Shown here: positions 12,268 to 21,088 of the stretch, piece by piece | How the letters are laid out: each line of letters begins with the position of its first letter | Position numbering within the stretch: position 1 is the first letter of the stretch | Assembly (NCBI RefSeq): GCF_013003915.1 | Contig: NZ_JABAIV010000003.1 | Location: 248,001 to 312,000 of the forward strand | From: Telluria aromaticivorans | Lineage (GTDB): Bacteria; Pseudomonadota; Gammaproteobacteria; Burkholderiales; Burkholderiaceae_D | Reading direction: 5' to 3' | Length of the DNA stretch: 64,000 nt | The notes under the pieces: generated by a model | Told to the model about the DNA's origin: nothing | Databases searched by the model: none | Seen by the model: the letters and a program-made list of their open reading frames with translations, nothing else | Translations under genes and position numbers: made by a program

Positions 12268-12954
12268 TTACTTCTCGGACAGCATGTAGCCGACGCTGCG
12301 CACCGTCCGGATCAGGCCATCCGCGCCCTTGAGCGCCTTGCGCAGCCGTAACACGTGCACGTCGACCGTGCGTTCCTCGATGACGGCATGGTCGCCCCAT
12401 ACCTTGTCGAGCAGCTGGGCGCGCGAGAACACGCGCTCGCGGTGCGCCATCAGGAATTTCAGCAACTTGTATTCGGCATTGCCGATGTCGATCTGCGCGT
12501 TCTCGACCGAGACCGTGCAGCTGTTCGGGTCGAGCACCACGCTGCCGGCGCGCAGCGGCGCCTCCGACAGGTGCGGGCTCTTGCGGCGCAACAGGGCGCG
12601 GCTCCTGGCCAGCAGCTCGCGCGGCGAGAACGGCTTGGTCACGTAATCGTCCGCGCCCGTATTCAGGCCTGCGAGCTTGTCTTCTTCCATGCTCTTGGCG
12701 GTCAGCATGATCACCGGGATGTCCTGGAAATCGCGGTCGCCCCGCAGGCGCGCCAGCAGGCGCAGGCCGCTCTGGTCGGGCAGCATCCAGTCCAGCAGCA
12801 GCAAATCGGGCTTGCCGTGCGTGATGCTGTCCCAGGCGCGGGCGACGGTGTCGGCAGTGCAGATGTCCCAGCCCGCTTCGCGCAGCGAATACTTCACCAG
12901 CTCGACGATCGCGGGTTCGTCTTCGACCACCAGCACGCGCGTGTTGTCCGCCAT
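12268..12954 (-). CDS. phoB: Phosphate regulon response regulator PhoB
   Basis: A 228-residue OmpR/PhoB-family regulator. The receiver domain has the acidic pair E11/D12 and the phosphorylated D55 in LLLLDWMLPD, and K near 104 (DDYVTKPFSPREL). The winged-helix DNA-binding domain covers about residues 130-226. It activates genes preceded by Pho boxes, such as the one found upstream of pstS here. It sits between phoU (2-bp gap) and phoR (adjacent). Confidence 0.97.
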   Translation of the reverse strand: MADNTRVLVVEDEPAIVELVKYSLREAGWDICTADTVARAWDSITHGKPDLLLLDWMLPDQSGLRLLARLRGDRDFQDIPVIMLTAKSMEEDKLAGLNTGADDYVTKPFSPRELLARSRALLRRKSPHLSEAPLRAGSVVLDPNSCTVSVENAQIDIGNAEYKLLKFLMAHRERVFSRAQLLDKVWGDHAVIEERTVDVHVLRLRKALKGADGLIRTVRSVGYMLSEK

Positions 12955-12956
12955 GT

Positions 12957-13658
12957 TTAAATCGCCGGCTGCTCGATGACCGCCGGCTTGCTGTGGCGGA
13001 TGTCGCGGCCTTCGACCACATAGATCACGTATTCGGCAATGTTCTTGGCGTGGTCGCCGACGCGCTCGATCGCCTTGGCCACCCACAGCGTATCCAGCGC
13101 CGACGAGATCGTGCGCGGGTCTTCCATCATGAAGGTGATCAGGTTGCGCAGGATGGTGCGGAACTCGTGGTCGATGCTTTCGTCGGCCGCGATCAGTTCC
13201 AGTGCCTGCTTGCCGTCCAGGCGCGCGAAGGCATCCAGCGCGTTGTGCAGGAGCTCGCCGGTCGCTCTGGCAATGGTGCGGATCATGTCGTAGTGCGCGA
13301 AGCTGGTGCTGCCGCGCTCGTACAGGCTCTTGGAGGTGCGTGCGATCTTCGAAGCTTCGTCGCCGATGCGCTCGAGGTCGGTGATGACCTTGATGCTGGC
13401 CATCACGGTGCGCAGGTCGTTGGCGGTCGGCTGGCGGCGCACGATCAGGTGGCTGCAGGCGTCGTCGAGCTGCACTTCGAGCTGGTTGACGGCCTGGTCC
13501 TCGGCCATCACGCGGTCGGCGCGCGCGGTGTCGCCCGTGCGGAAGCATTCGAGTGCTTCGTCGAACTGGGTTTCCACCATACCGCCCATCAAGAGGACCT
13601 TGGAACGAATCGCTTCCAGCTCCTGGTCGTACTGCTTGGATGAATGCTCGCCCGTCAT
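12957..13658 (-). CDS. phoU: Phosphate signalling protein PhoU
   Basis: A 233-residue PhoU with two homologous three-helix-bundle repeats. Conserved blocks are DRVMAEDQAVNQLE in the first and HAKNIAEYVIYVVEGRDIRH in the second. PhoU links the Pst transporter to PhoR and keeps the kinase inhibited when phosphate is plentiful. It lies between pstB and phoB on the same strand, 33 bp after pstB. Confidence 0.96.
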   Translation of the reverse strand: MTGEHSSKQYDQELEAIRSKVLLMGGMVETQFDEALECFRTGDTARADRVMAEDQAVNQLEVQLDDACSHLIVRRQPTANDLRTVMASIKVITDLERIGDEASKIARTSKSLYERGSTSFAHYDMIRTIARATGELLHNALDAFARLDGKQALELIAADESIDHEFRTILRNLITFMMEDPRTISSALDTLWVAKAIERVGDHAKNIAEYVIYVVEGRDIRHSKPAVIEQPAI

Positions 13659-13691
13659 GTAACTCTCCGTCTATTGTTTGTGTTTTCGTGA

Positions 13692-14486
13692 TCAGCCAAA
13701 ACGACCGGTGATGTAATCCTGGGTTTCCTTGCGTGCAGGATTCATGAAGATCTGGTCGGTTTCGCCGAATTCCACGAGTTCGCCCAGGTACATGTAGGCG
13801 GTGTAATCGGAACAGCGCGCCGCCTGCTGCATGTTGTGGGTCACGATGGTGATCGTGTAGTCCTTTTTGAGCTCGCTGATCAGTTCCTCGATCTTCGCGG
13901 TCGAGATCGGGTCCAGCGCCGAGGTCGGCTCGTCCAGCAGCAGCACGTCCGGTTTCACCGCCACGCCGCGCGCGATGCACAGGCGCTGCTGCTGGCCGCC
14001 CGACAGCGACAGGCCGCTCTTGTTGAGCTTGTCCTTGGCTTCCTCCCACAGCGCCGCCTTCTTGAGTGCCCATTCCACGCGCTCGTCCATCTCGCCCTTC
14101 GACAGGTTCTCGTACAGGCGCACGCCGAAGGCGATGTTGTCGTAGATCGACATCGGGAACGGGGTCGGTTTCTGGAAGACCATGCCGATCTTGGCGCGCA
14201 GCATGTTGACGTCGACGCCAGGCTCCAGGATGTTGCGGCCGTGGTACATGATCGAACCTTCGGCACGCTGGCCGGGGTACAGGTCGTACATCCGGTTCAG
14301 GGTGCGCAGCAGGGTCGACTTGCCGCAGCCCGACGGGCCGATGAAGGCCGTCACCCGCTTGTCGTGGATGTCGAGGCTGACGTCCTTCAGGCTGTGCGCT
14401 TTACCGTAAAAGAAGTTCAGGCCTTCGATCTCGATCGTCTTCGCTTTGGCAGCGGCCGGCGACTGGTTTGGCATAAGTTGGGTCAT
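13692..14486 (-). CDS. pstB: Phosphate ABC transporter ATP-binding protein PstB
   Basis: The ATPase of the high-affinity phosphate importer. From the ATG at 14486 it is 264 residues. Walker [10 protein letters not shown] is at 50-58, the signature LSGGQQQR at 161-168 and Walker B LLLDE at 182-186. The ending [10 protein letters not shown] is typical of PstB. A TTG four codons earlier also keeps the frame open; neither start has a good Shine-Dalgarno. Confidence 0.97.
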   Translation of the reverse strand: MTQLMPNQSPAAAKAKTIEIEGLNFFYGKAHSLKDVSLDIHDKRVTAFIGPSGCGKSTLLRTLNRMYDLYPGQRAEGSIMYHGRNILEPGVDVNMLRAKIGMVFQKPTPFPMSIYDNIAFGVRLYENLSKGEMDERVEWALKKAALWEEAKDKLNKSGLSLSGGQQQRLCIARGVAVKPDVLLLDEPTSALDPISTAKIEELISELKKDYTITIVTHNMQQAARCSDYTAYMYLGELVEFGETDQIFMNPARKETQDYITGRFG

Positions 14487-14523
14487 CACGTTTTTCAAGA
14501 ATGGTTAGCGAGTGCGCAGTCGG

Positions 14524-15384
14524 TCAGCTTGGCGTCTTCTGGCTGAACACGGTGCGCGACAGGATGTTCAGCAGCAGCACGGTAAAGGTCACCAGCAGCG
14601 CGCCGCCCCAGGCCAGCGAACGCCAGTCGTCGTACGGGCTCATGGCGAACTGATAGATCACGACCGGCAGGTTGGCCATCGGCGCGTTCATGTCGGCGCT
14701 GAAGAACTGGTTGTTCAGCGCGGTGAACAGCAGCGGCGCGGTCTCGCCAGAGATGCGGGCCAGCGCCAGCAGCGCGCCGGTGATCACGCCGGCCTTCACG
14801 GCGCGCAGGCGCACTTGCGTGGCGACCTTCCAGTGCGGCGCGCCCAGGGCGTAGGCCGCTTCGAGCAGGCTGGTCGGCACCAGGCGCAGCATGTTGTCGG
14901 TGGTGCGCACCACCACCGGCACCGCGATCAGCGACAGCGCGATGGTGCCGGCGTAACCGGAGAAGTGCTGGACGTTGGCGACATAGATGGCGTACACGAA
15001 CAGGCCGATCACGATCGACGGGGCCGACAGCATGATGTCGGTCACGAAGCGCGTCACCTGGGCAAACTTGTTACCTTCGCCGTATTCGGCCAGGTAGATG
15101 CCGGCCAGGATGCCGATCGGGGTGCTGATCGCGGTCGACAGGCCGACCATCATCAGGCTGCCCAGGATGGCGTTGCGCAGGCCACCGCCTTCGCTGCCCG
15201 GCGCCGGGGTATCGGCCGTGAACATGTTGATCGACAGCGCGCCCAGGCCGTTGATCAGGAGCGTGGCCAGGATCCAGGCCAGGAAGGCCAGGCCGATGCC
15301 CATCGCGATCACGGACAGCACGATACCGAAGCGGTGCGCCATCAGGCGCTTGCGGTAGACGGGGTTTTTCGCAGCGGTGTTCAT
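14524..15384 (-). CDS. pstA: Phosphate ABC transporter permease PstA
   Basis: A 286-residue permease with about six membrane helices and the BPD_transp_1 EAA-type loop (TSLLEAAYALGAPHWKVATQV). It forms the channel with PstC. The ATG overlaps the pstC TAA by one base (TAATG), implying coupled translation. Confidence 0.96.
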   Translation of the reverse strand: MNTAAKNPVYRKRLMAHRFGIVLSVIAMGIGLAFLAWILATLLINGLGALSINMFTADTPAPGSEGGGLRNAILGSLMMVGLSTAISTPIGILAGIYLAEYGEGNKFAQVTRFVTDIMLSAPSIVIGLFVYAIYVANVQHFSGYAGTIALSLIAVPVVVRTTDNMLRLVPTSLLEAAYALGAPHWKVATQVRLRAVKAGVITGALLALARISGETAPLLFTALNNQFFSADMNAPMANLPVVIYQFAMSPYDDWRSLAWGGALLVTFTVLLLNILSRTVFSQKTPS

Positions 15385-16403
15385 TATTTGGTGCCTTCCT
15401 TGCGGGACATCCCGACCAGCATCAGTTTGGCTGCCGACAGCACGATGAAGGTGATGGCGAACAGGATCAGGGCCAGCGCGAACAGCGAAGACACGTGCAG
15501 CGGCGAGGCGGCTTCGGCGAATTCGTTGGCCAGGGTCGAGGAAATTGAATTACCGGCCGAGAACAGCGACCACGACAGGTCGTGCGCATTGCCGATCACG
15601 AAGGTCACGGCCATGGTCTCGCCCAGGGCGCGGCCCAGGCCCAGCATCACGCCGCCGACCACGCCGTTGCGGGTGTAGGGCAGCACGACCTTGCGCACCA
15701 CTTCCCACTTGGTGCAACCGAGTCCATACGCGGATTCCTTCAGCACGGTCGGGACGATCTCGAACACGTCGCGCATCACGGAGGCAATGAAAGGGATGAT
15801 CATGATCGCCAGGATCAGTCCGGCGGTCAGGATGCCGATGCCCATGGTCGGGCCCTGGAACAGCTGGCCGATCACCGGCAACTGGCCGAGGGTGCTTTTC
15901 AGCAGCGGCTGGACGTGGTCGGCGAACAGGGGCGCGAACACGAACAGGCCCCACATGCCGTAGATGATCGAAGGCACGCCGGCAAGCAGCTCGACCGCGG
16001 TGCCCATCGGGCGGCGCAGCCAGACCGGGCAGATCTCGGTGAGGAACAGCGCAATGCCGAAGCTGATCGGGAAGGCCACGGCCAGTGCGATCAGCGAGGT
16101 GGCGAGGGTGCCCCAGATCGCGATCATGGCGCCGAACTGGTCGCCCACCGGATCCCATTCGACCCGCGTCACGAAGCCCGGTCCGAACTCCTTGAGGGCC
16201 GGCCAGGCGCCGATCACCAGCGAAACGATGATGCCGACCAGGACCAGCAGCACCGAGGCCGCGAACAGCAGCGTGATCTTGTGGAAGAAGAAGTCCTGGA
16301 TGCGCTGGTTGCGCATCGTATTGCGCAGGGCGACGGAGTGGAAACCGTTATCCAGAGCCTGCTTGGGCAGGTCGGGCATCGCGGCGGAGGGTTGTACGCT
16401 CAT
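15384..16403 (-). CDS. pstC: Phosphate ABC transporter permease PstC
   Basis: A 339-residue permease with six or so membrane helices and the coupling loop [20 protein letters not shown]. It has the usual cytoplasmic N-terminal extension of about 40 residues before the first helix. It partners PstA and PstB. It is separated from pstS by 85 bp that contain a hairpin. Confidence 0.96.
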   Translation of the reverse strand: MSVQPSAAMPDLPKQALDNGFHSVALRNTMRNQRIQDFFFHKITLLFAASVLLVLVGIIVSLVIGAWPALKEFGPGFVTRVEWDPVGDQFGAMIAIWGTLATSLIALAVAFPISFGIALFLTEICPVWLRRPMGTAVELLAGVPSIIYGMWGLFVFAPLFADHVQPLLKSTLGQLPVIGQLFQGPTMGIGILTAGLILAIMIIPFIASVMRDVFEIVPTVLKESAYGLGCTKWEVVRKVVLPYTRNGVVGGVMLGLGRALGETMAVTFVIGNAHDLSWSLFSAGNSISSTLANEFAEAASPLHVSSLFALALILFAITFIVLSAAKLMLVGMSRKEGTK

Positions 16404-16432
16404 AACTTTTTGTCAATCTTGCTGGCGAACGA

Positions 16433-16467
16433 AAGGGCTGACGGTCTTGGGGACCCTGCCAGCCCTT
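16433..16467 (-). terminator. Hairpin between pstS and pstC (attenuator or mRNA processing site)
   Basis: An 8-bp stem AAGGGCTG (16433-16440) / CAGCCCTT (16460-16467) with an internal GGTC/GACC stem. The minus-strand tail (TCGTTCGCC) is not a strong U-tract, so partial termination or stabilisation of the pstS message is more likely than a full stop. Such an arrangement would let pstS be made in excess over the membrane subunits. Confidence 0.55.
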
Positions 16468-16488
16468 CCCTGCGCTGTGAAAGGGAAA

Positions 16489-17526
16489 TTACCAGATCGC
16501 CTTGCCCGCAGCGTCCTTCACATTGGCGCGCCAGGCGTCCTGCACCAGCTTGGTGACGGCGTCCGGCATCGGCACGTAGTCCAGCTCGGCTGCAGCGGCG
16601 TCGCCGTTCTTGTAGGCCCAGTCGAAGAACTTCAGCACTTCCTTGCCCTTGGCAGCGTCGGCCTGGCTCTTGTGCACCAGGATGTAGGACGCGCCGGTGA
16701 TCGGCCAGCTGGCCTTGCCGGCCTGGTTGGTCAGCACCACGGCGAAGCCCGGGGTCCCGGCCCAGTTGGCGCCGGCGGCGGCGGCCTTGAAGCCGTCGTC
16801 ATCCGGCTGCAGGTAGGCGCCGTCCTTGTTCTGCAGCTGGGTGTGCTGCATGCGGTTCTTCTTGGCATAGGCCCATTCGACATAGCCGATCGAGCCCTTA
16901 ATGCGCTGCACGTTGGCGGCCACGCCTTCATTGCCCTTGCCGCCCACGCCCACGGCCCACTTCACCGCGGTGCCGGCGCCGACCTTGGTTTTCCATTCGG
17001 CGCTGGTCTGCGACAGGTAGTCGGTCCAGAGGAAGGACGTGCCCGAGCTGTCGGCGCGGTGCACGACGGTAATGTCGTCGTCCGGCAGCTTGACGCCCGG
17101 GTTCAGCGCGGCGATCTGCGGCGCATTCCACTTGGTGATCTTGCCAAGGAAGATGTCGGCGATGACGGCGCCGGTCAGCTTGAGCTGGCCCGGGGTGGTG
17201 CCCGGCAGGTTCACGACCGGCACCACGCCGCCCATGATGGCCGGGAACTGGAACAGGCCTGCCTCGTTCAAATCAGCGGCCGACAGCGGCATGTCCGAGG
17301 CGCCGAAATCGACGGTCTTGGCCTTGATCTGCTTGATGCCGGCGCCCGAGCCGACCGACTGGTAATTCAGGCCGTTGCCCGAGGTGGCCTTGTACATTTC
17401 GGCCCATTTTGCGTAGATCGGGTACGGGAAGGTCGCACCGGCGCCGGTGATGTTGGCAGCCTGGGCGGCTGCAGCGAAGCTCGATGCGGCGATCGCGACG
17501 GAGATGAACAGATGCTTCATACGCAT
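16489..17526 (-). CDS. pstS: Phosphate-binding periplasmic protein PstS
   Basis: A 345-residue periplasmic phosphate receptor. A signal peptide (about residues 1-23, ending AAAAQA) is followed by ITGAGATFPYPIYAKWAEMY, the phosphate-loop region, and by the SGTSFLWTDYLS block. It delivers phosphate to PstCAB. The ATG at 17526 has AAGGA 7 nt upstream; an ATG two codons later is possible. It is the first gene of the pstSCAB-phoUBR operon, behind a Pho box. Confidence 0.97.
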   Translation of the reverse strand: MRMKHLFISVAIAASSFAAAAQAANITGAGATFPYPIYAKWAEMYKATSGNGLNYQSVGSGAGIKQIKAKTVDFGASDMPLSAADLNEAGLFQFPAIMGGVVPVVNLPGTTPGQLKLTGAVIADIFLGKITKWNAPQIAALNPGVKLPDDDITVVHRADSSGTSFLWTDYLSQTSAEWKTKVGAGTAVKWAVGVGGKGNEGVAANVQRIKGSIGYVEWAYAKKNRMQHTQLQNKDGAYLQPDDDGFKAAAAGANWAGTPGFAVVLTNQAGKASWPITGASYILVHKSQADAAKGKEVLKFFDWAYKNGDAAAAELDYVPMPDAVTKLVQDAWRANVKDAAGKAIW

Positions 17527-17592
17527 GGTGGTTCCTTTCGAGGAGGCCCGGGCGAACCCGTTGAGTGACGCTGCGAAGTCTACTGCGCGATT

Positions 17593-17610
17593 ATGACAAG
17601 TTCATGACAG
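17593..17610 (-). promoter_or_regulatory. Pho box (PhoB binding site) of the pst operon
   Basis: On the minus strand CTGTCAT-GAAC-TTGTCAT forms two 7-bp direct repeats 4 nt apart, the canonical PhoB half-site layout. A weak -10 (TAGACT, 17577-17582) follows 10 nt downstream with no -35, as expected for a PhoB-dependent promoter. The pstS start is 66 bp further on. Confidence 0.85.
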
Positions 17611-17827
17611 ATGTAATAATTGAGCGCGCCGGCCGTAGCTTGCCCCGGTTTCCGGCTGTGGCGCACACGGTTGCCGGGGCAGTCCGACGTCGCTGGTCCA
17701 GGCGGCCCCGACTAGTGCAAAAATATTATCGCCATGCCCCCTCCGCCCGCCTTGTAAAGACAGCGCCTTCTGCTAACCTGAATTCAGGTTCTTCACAGGG
17801 AGGGAATGCTGAAAGGCGTTTAGATTT

Positions 17828-17944
17828 ATGTTCAGTATTATGGTATTTGGTATTCTCAGCGGGTTGGCTGGACTGGTTGCCTTCGAGATTTTCCAAGAAG
17901 TGAAAGGCAGCAAGGAAAGCCTGACCGATCACTATCACGAATAG
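17828..17944 (+). CDS. Putative 38-residue single-pass membrane protein
   Basis: A short ORF with one hydrophobic stretch (about residues 3-21, IMVFGILSGLAGLVAFEIF) followed by a charged tail ending DHYHE. No good Shine-Dalgarno precedes it. A GGGAGGGA does precede an ATG at 17806 that opens a six-codon frame (MLKGV, then stop) ending just before this ORF, which could be a leader peptide. A small hairpin (17949-17966) and a strong terminator-like hairpin follow. The rest of 17611-17827 shows nothing recognisable. No family known to me. Confidence 0.45.
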   Translation: MFSIMVFGILSGLAGLVAFEIFQEVKGSKESLTDHYHE

Positions 17945-17983
17945 TGTGGATCCGGCTTTCCGGATCATGTCATAAAGCGACAG

Positions 17984-18015
17984 AACGGCGAGGCCCAATG
18001 GGCACTCGCCGTTTT
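17984..18015 (+). terminator. Terminator-like hairpin after the 38-residue ORF
   Basis: A 9-bp stem AACGGCGAG/CTCGCCGTT encloses an inner GCCC-AAT-GGGC stem and is followed by TT. It starts 40 bp after the small ORF and sits 43 bp from the 3' end of the convergent PilZ gene, so it may serve both. Confidence 0.7.
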
Positions 18016-18057
18016 GCTATGGAGCGCCTGAGCGCCGGCGCCAGATGGGCGCCCGCG

Positions 18058-18378
18058 TCAACGCAGGTAGCGCGCTACCGCCGTCATCGCCGCCAGTTCC
18101 AGGTTCAGGAACTGGAAGCCGACCTTGAACTCGCCATTGCTGAAGATGCAGTAGAGAGCCCGCGCCCGCGCGCTGATGGCGACCTGTTTGCCGTCGATGA
18201 GCAGTTCGAAGCTGACCTGCCCCGTCTGGCCAACCGGCAGCGGGTCCGGGAAGTGGATGCAGACGCCATTCGCGCCAAGGTCGCTGGTGCGGCCGCTGAC
18301 CATGGCCGCGCCTTCCATGGCGACGCGGGCGCGGGTGCGCAGCAGCTTGCGTTCGGATGTCCTTTGTTCTGAAAACAC
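18058..18378 (-). CDS. PilZ domain protein (probable c-di-GMP receptor)
   Basis: A 106-residue single PilZ domain. The N-terminal arginine motif is present (ERKLLRTRAR). The second motif, normally (D/N)xSxxG, reads DLGANG here, with Gly in place of Ser, so c-di-GMP affinity may be altered. The remainder has the expected beta-barrel pattern, including GKQVAISARARALYC. It could be a stand-alone adaptor for the three GGDEF/EAL-type proteins in this window, but nothing shows which process it controls. Confidence 0.8.
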   Translation of the reverse strand: MFSEQRTSERKLLRTRARVAMEGAAMVSGRTSDLGANGVCIHFPDPLPVGQTGQVSFELLIDGKQVAISARARALYCIFSNGEFKVGFQFLNLELAAMTAVARYLR

Positions 18379-18443
18379 GTTATACCAAACCTGTCAGACT
18401 GTGAGTGGATGGGCCAGGAAGGATTATAGAAGCGCAGGCGTGC

Positions 18444-19820
18444 TCAGTCGAGCTCGCGCAGCTTGGTAAAAGCCTGGTCGATGCGTTCCACCGCGATGAT
18501 GGTCATGCCCTCGATTTTCTGCTTCGGCACATTCCCTTTCGGGATCAGGGCGTGCGAAAACCCGAGCTTGGCCGCTTCCTTCAGGCGCTCCTGGCCACGC
18601 GGGGCCGGGCGGATCTCGCCGGCCAGGCCGACTTCGCCGAACACCACCAGGCCGCGCGGCAGCGGTTTGTTGCGCATCGATGAGTTAATCGCCAGCAGCA
18701 CGGCCAGGTCGGCCGCGGGTTCGGCAATCTTGACGCCGCCGACCGCGTTGATGAAGACATCCTGGTCGAAGGCGGCGATGCCGGCATGGCGGTGCAGCAC
18801 GGCGAGCAGCATCGCCAGCCGGTTCTGTTCCAGGCCCACCGACAGGCGGCGCGCATTCGGCAGGTGGCTGGCGTCGACCAGGGCCTGGATCTCGACCAGC
18901 AGCGGGCGCGTGCCCTCTTGCGTGACCATCACGCAGGATCCCGGCACCTGGCTGTCGTGCTGCGACAGGAACAGCGCCGACGGGTTCGAGACGCCTTTGA
19001 GGCCCTTCTCGGTCATCGCGAACACGCCCAGCTCGTTCACGGCGCCGAAGCGGTTCTTGATCGCCCGCACCAGGCGGAAGCTCGACTGGGTGTCTCCTTC
19101 GAAATACAGCACGGTGTCGACGATGTGTTCGAGCACGCGCGGGCCGGCCAGCGCGCCCTCTTTCGTCACGTGGCCCACCAGGATGATGGTCACCCCGGTC
19201 TGCTTGGCCATGCGCGTGAGCTGGGCCGCGCATTCGCGCACCTGGGCCACCGAGCCGGGGGCCGAGGTCAGCGCGTCCGAATACAGGGTCTGGATCGAAT
19301 CGATCACCGCCACTTCCGGCTTGAGGTCGCTGAGTGTGCCGAGGATTTTCTCGAGCTGGATCTCGGCCTGGAAATTCAGCTCGGACGAATCGACCGACAG
19401 CCGGCGTGCGCGCAGCGCGATCTGGGAGCCGGATTCCTCGCCGCTGACATACAAGGTGTTGCGGGTCGCTGCCAGGTTGGCCAGCGCCTGCAGCAGCAGG
19501 GTCGACTTGCCGATGCCCGGGTCGCCGCCGATCAGCACCACGCCGCCGGCCACCAGGCCGCCGCCCAGCACGCGGTCGAATTCCTCGATGCCGGTGCCGA
19601 AGCGGGGCACATCGAGCGCATCGATGTCCTTCAGCGACAGCACCGGCGCGGTCTGCGCCAAGCTCTTATGCTGGACCTGCGACATGCGGTTCACGCCCGG
19701 CGCCTCGACCACGCTCTCGACCAGGGTGTTCCAGGCCTTGCAGTCCGGGCATTGGCCGGCCCAGCGGCTGGCGGTGGCGCCGCATTCGCTGCAGACAAAG
19801 GCGGTTCGTGATTTAGCCAT
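18444..19820 (-). CDS. radA: DNA repair protein RadA (Sms)
   Basis: A 458-residue RecA-like helicase that drives branch migration in recombination. The N-terminal zinc finger has C10, C13, C24 and C27. Walker A is GDPGIGKST (99-107), the RadA signature KNRFG is near 258, and the C-terminal Lon-like domain begins near 280. The start overlaps the 3' end of alr by 8 nt, so the two genes are probably cotranscribed. Confidence 0.97.
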   Translation of the reverse strand: MAKSRTAFVCSECGATASRWAGQCPDCKAWNTLVESVVEAPGVNRMSQVQHKSLAQTAPVLSLKDIDALDVPRFGTGIEEFDRVLGGGLVAGGVVLIGGDPGIGKSTLLLQALANLAATRNTLYVSGEESGSQIALRARRLSVDSSELNFQAEIQLEKILGTLSDLKPEVAVIDSIQTLYSDALTSAPGSVAQVRECAAQLTRMAKQTGVTIILVGHVTKEGALAGPRVLEHIVDTVLYFEGDTQSSFRLVRAIKNRFGAVNELGVFAMTEKGLKGVSNPSALFLSQHDSQVPGSCVMVTQEGTRPLLVEIQALVDASHLPNARRLSVGLEQNRLAMLLAVLHRHAGIAAFDQDVFINAVGGVKIAEPAADLAVLLAINSSMRNKPLPRGLVVFGEVGLAGEIRPAPRGQERLKEAAKLGFSHALIPKGNVPKQKIEGMTIIAVERIDQAFTKLRELD

Positions 19821-20919
19821 CGGTTCCCATCCGTCCCTCTTGTACGCGCACCCGCCCGGCGAGTGCGCACATCAATTCATAGCCGATCGTGCCGGCGGCT
19901 TGCGCCACCTCGTCGATCGGCAGACCGTCACCCCACAAGGTCACCTTGCTGCCGACGCGCGCATTCCGGATCGGCGTCAGGTCGACCGTCATCATGTCCA
20001 TCGAGACCCGCCCGACCAGGGTGGTACGCACGCCGTCGACCACTACCGGAGTGCCGTGCGGCGCATGGCGCGGGTAGCCGTCGGCATAGCCGCAGGCCAC
20101 CACGCCCACCGTCATCGGGCCGCTGGCCTCGAAGCGGCTGCCGTAGCCGACGGTGTCGCCAGCGACGAGTTCCTGAATGCCGATGATTTCCGAGCGCAGG
20201 GTCATGGTCGGGCGCAGGCCGTAATCGAGCGCGCTACGCCCGCCCGGGGTCCCGCCGTAGAGCATGACGCCGGGGCGGACCCAGTCGTTCGACAAGGCGT
20301 CGCCGAGGTCGGCCTGGTGCAGCACGCCGCCGGAATTCGACAGGCTGCGTTCGCCCGCCAGCCCCTGGACCCCATGCTGGAAGCGGCGCACCTGCTCGGC
20401 GATGGTCAGGCGCGGGTGTTCCAGCTCGTCTGCATTCGCGAAGTGGGTCATGTGGGTGATGTTGCGGATGCCCGGGATCGCGCGCAGCCGCTTGAAGGCG
20501 GCCGCGTAGTCGCCGGGCTGGAAGCCCAGGCGGTTCATCCCGGTGTTCATCTTCAGGTGCACGTCGATCGGGCGATACAGCTGGGTGTACTCGAGCATCT
20601 TGATCTGCTCGATGCAGTGCACCGTACTATTGATATTGTGTTCGGCCAGCAGCGGCACGTCCGAAGCGTCGAAGATCCCCTCCAGCAGCAGCACCGGCTT
20701 GATCCAGCCGCCCTCGCGCAGGCGCACCGCGTATTCAAGCTCGATCAGGGCCAGGCCGTCGGCCAGGGCGAAGCCGCGCATGGCGCGCTCCAGGCCGTGG
20801 CCATAGGCGTTGGCCTTGACGACGGCCCAGATCTTCGCGTGCGGCGCGCAGCTGCGCGCGCGCGACAGGTTGTGTTGCATGGAGTCGAGATGGATGGTGG
20901 CGGAGAGCGGACGTGGCAT
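19813..20919 (-). CDS. alr: Alanine racemase
   Basis: A PLP-dependent racemase making D-alanine for peptidoglycan. From the ATG at 20919 it has 368 residues. The PLP lysine is K35 in VVKANAYGHG and the opposite catalytic tyrosine is in DTVGYGSRF. The frame extends 11 codons upstream to a TTG at 20952, but the N-terminus from 20919 (MPRPLSATIHLDSM) fits the family better. It is divergent from lplT and leads into radA. Confidence 0.95.
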   Translation of the reverse strand: MPRPLSATIHLDSMQHNLSRARSCAPHAKIWAVVKANAYGHGLERAMRGFALADGLALIELEYAVRLREGGWIKPVLLLEGIFDASDVPLLAEHNINSTVHCIEQIKMLEYTQLYRPIDVHLKMNTGMNRLGFQPGDYAAAFKRLRAIPGIRNITHMTHFANADELEHPRLTIAEQVRRFQHGVQGLAGERSLSNSGGVLHQADLGDALSNDWVRPGVMLYGGTPGGRSALDYGLRPTMTLRSEIIGIQELVAGDTVGYGSRFEASGPMTVGVVACGYADGYPRHAPHGTPVVVDGVRTTLVGRVSMDMMTVDLTPIRNARVGSKVTLWGDGLPIDEVAQAAGTIGYELMCALAGRVRVQEGRMGTDG

Positions 20920-21030
20920 CGTCAATACCGGCGTTTTCGGGCCGGCGTTCAAGGTCTGGGAAAGGGTCTATTTTACCGGAGTGGGCAATGGCGTGCCGAA
21001 CGGCAGAGTGCCGGCAAGGCGGGTTTTCTT

Positions 21031-21058
21031 TTGGAGCGGGGATCATTCATGGTATAAA
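21031..21058 (+). promoter_or_regulatory. Possible promoter of lplT
   Basis: TATAAA (21053-21058) with a weak TTGGAG -35 (21031-21036) at 16-bp spacing, giving a leader of about 25 nt before the lplT ATG at 21089. It lies in the alr-lplT divergent gap. Confidence 0.35.
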
Positions 21059-21088
21059 GCAACTCGGACCAGCTTTTACTCTTTTAGA

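Noticed and set aside
17726..17998. 90-codon minus-strand frame downstream of the PilZ gene
   Set aside because: It runs through the terminator hairpin and the mirror of the 38-codon ORF and has no Shine-Dalgarno; only the opposite strand has a plausible membrane helix with a following terminator.
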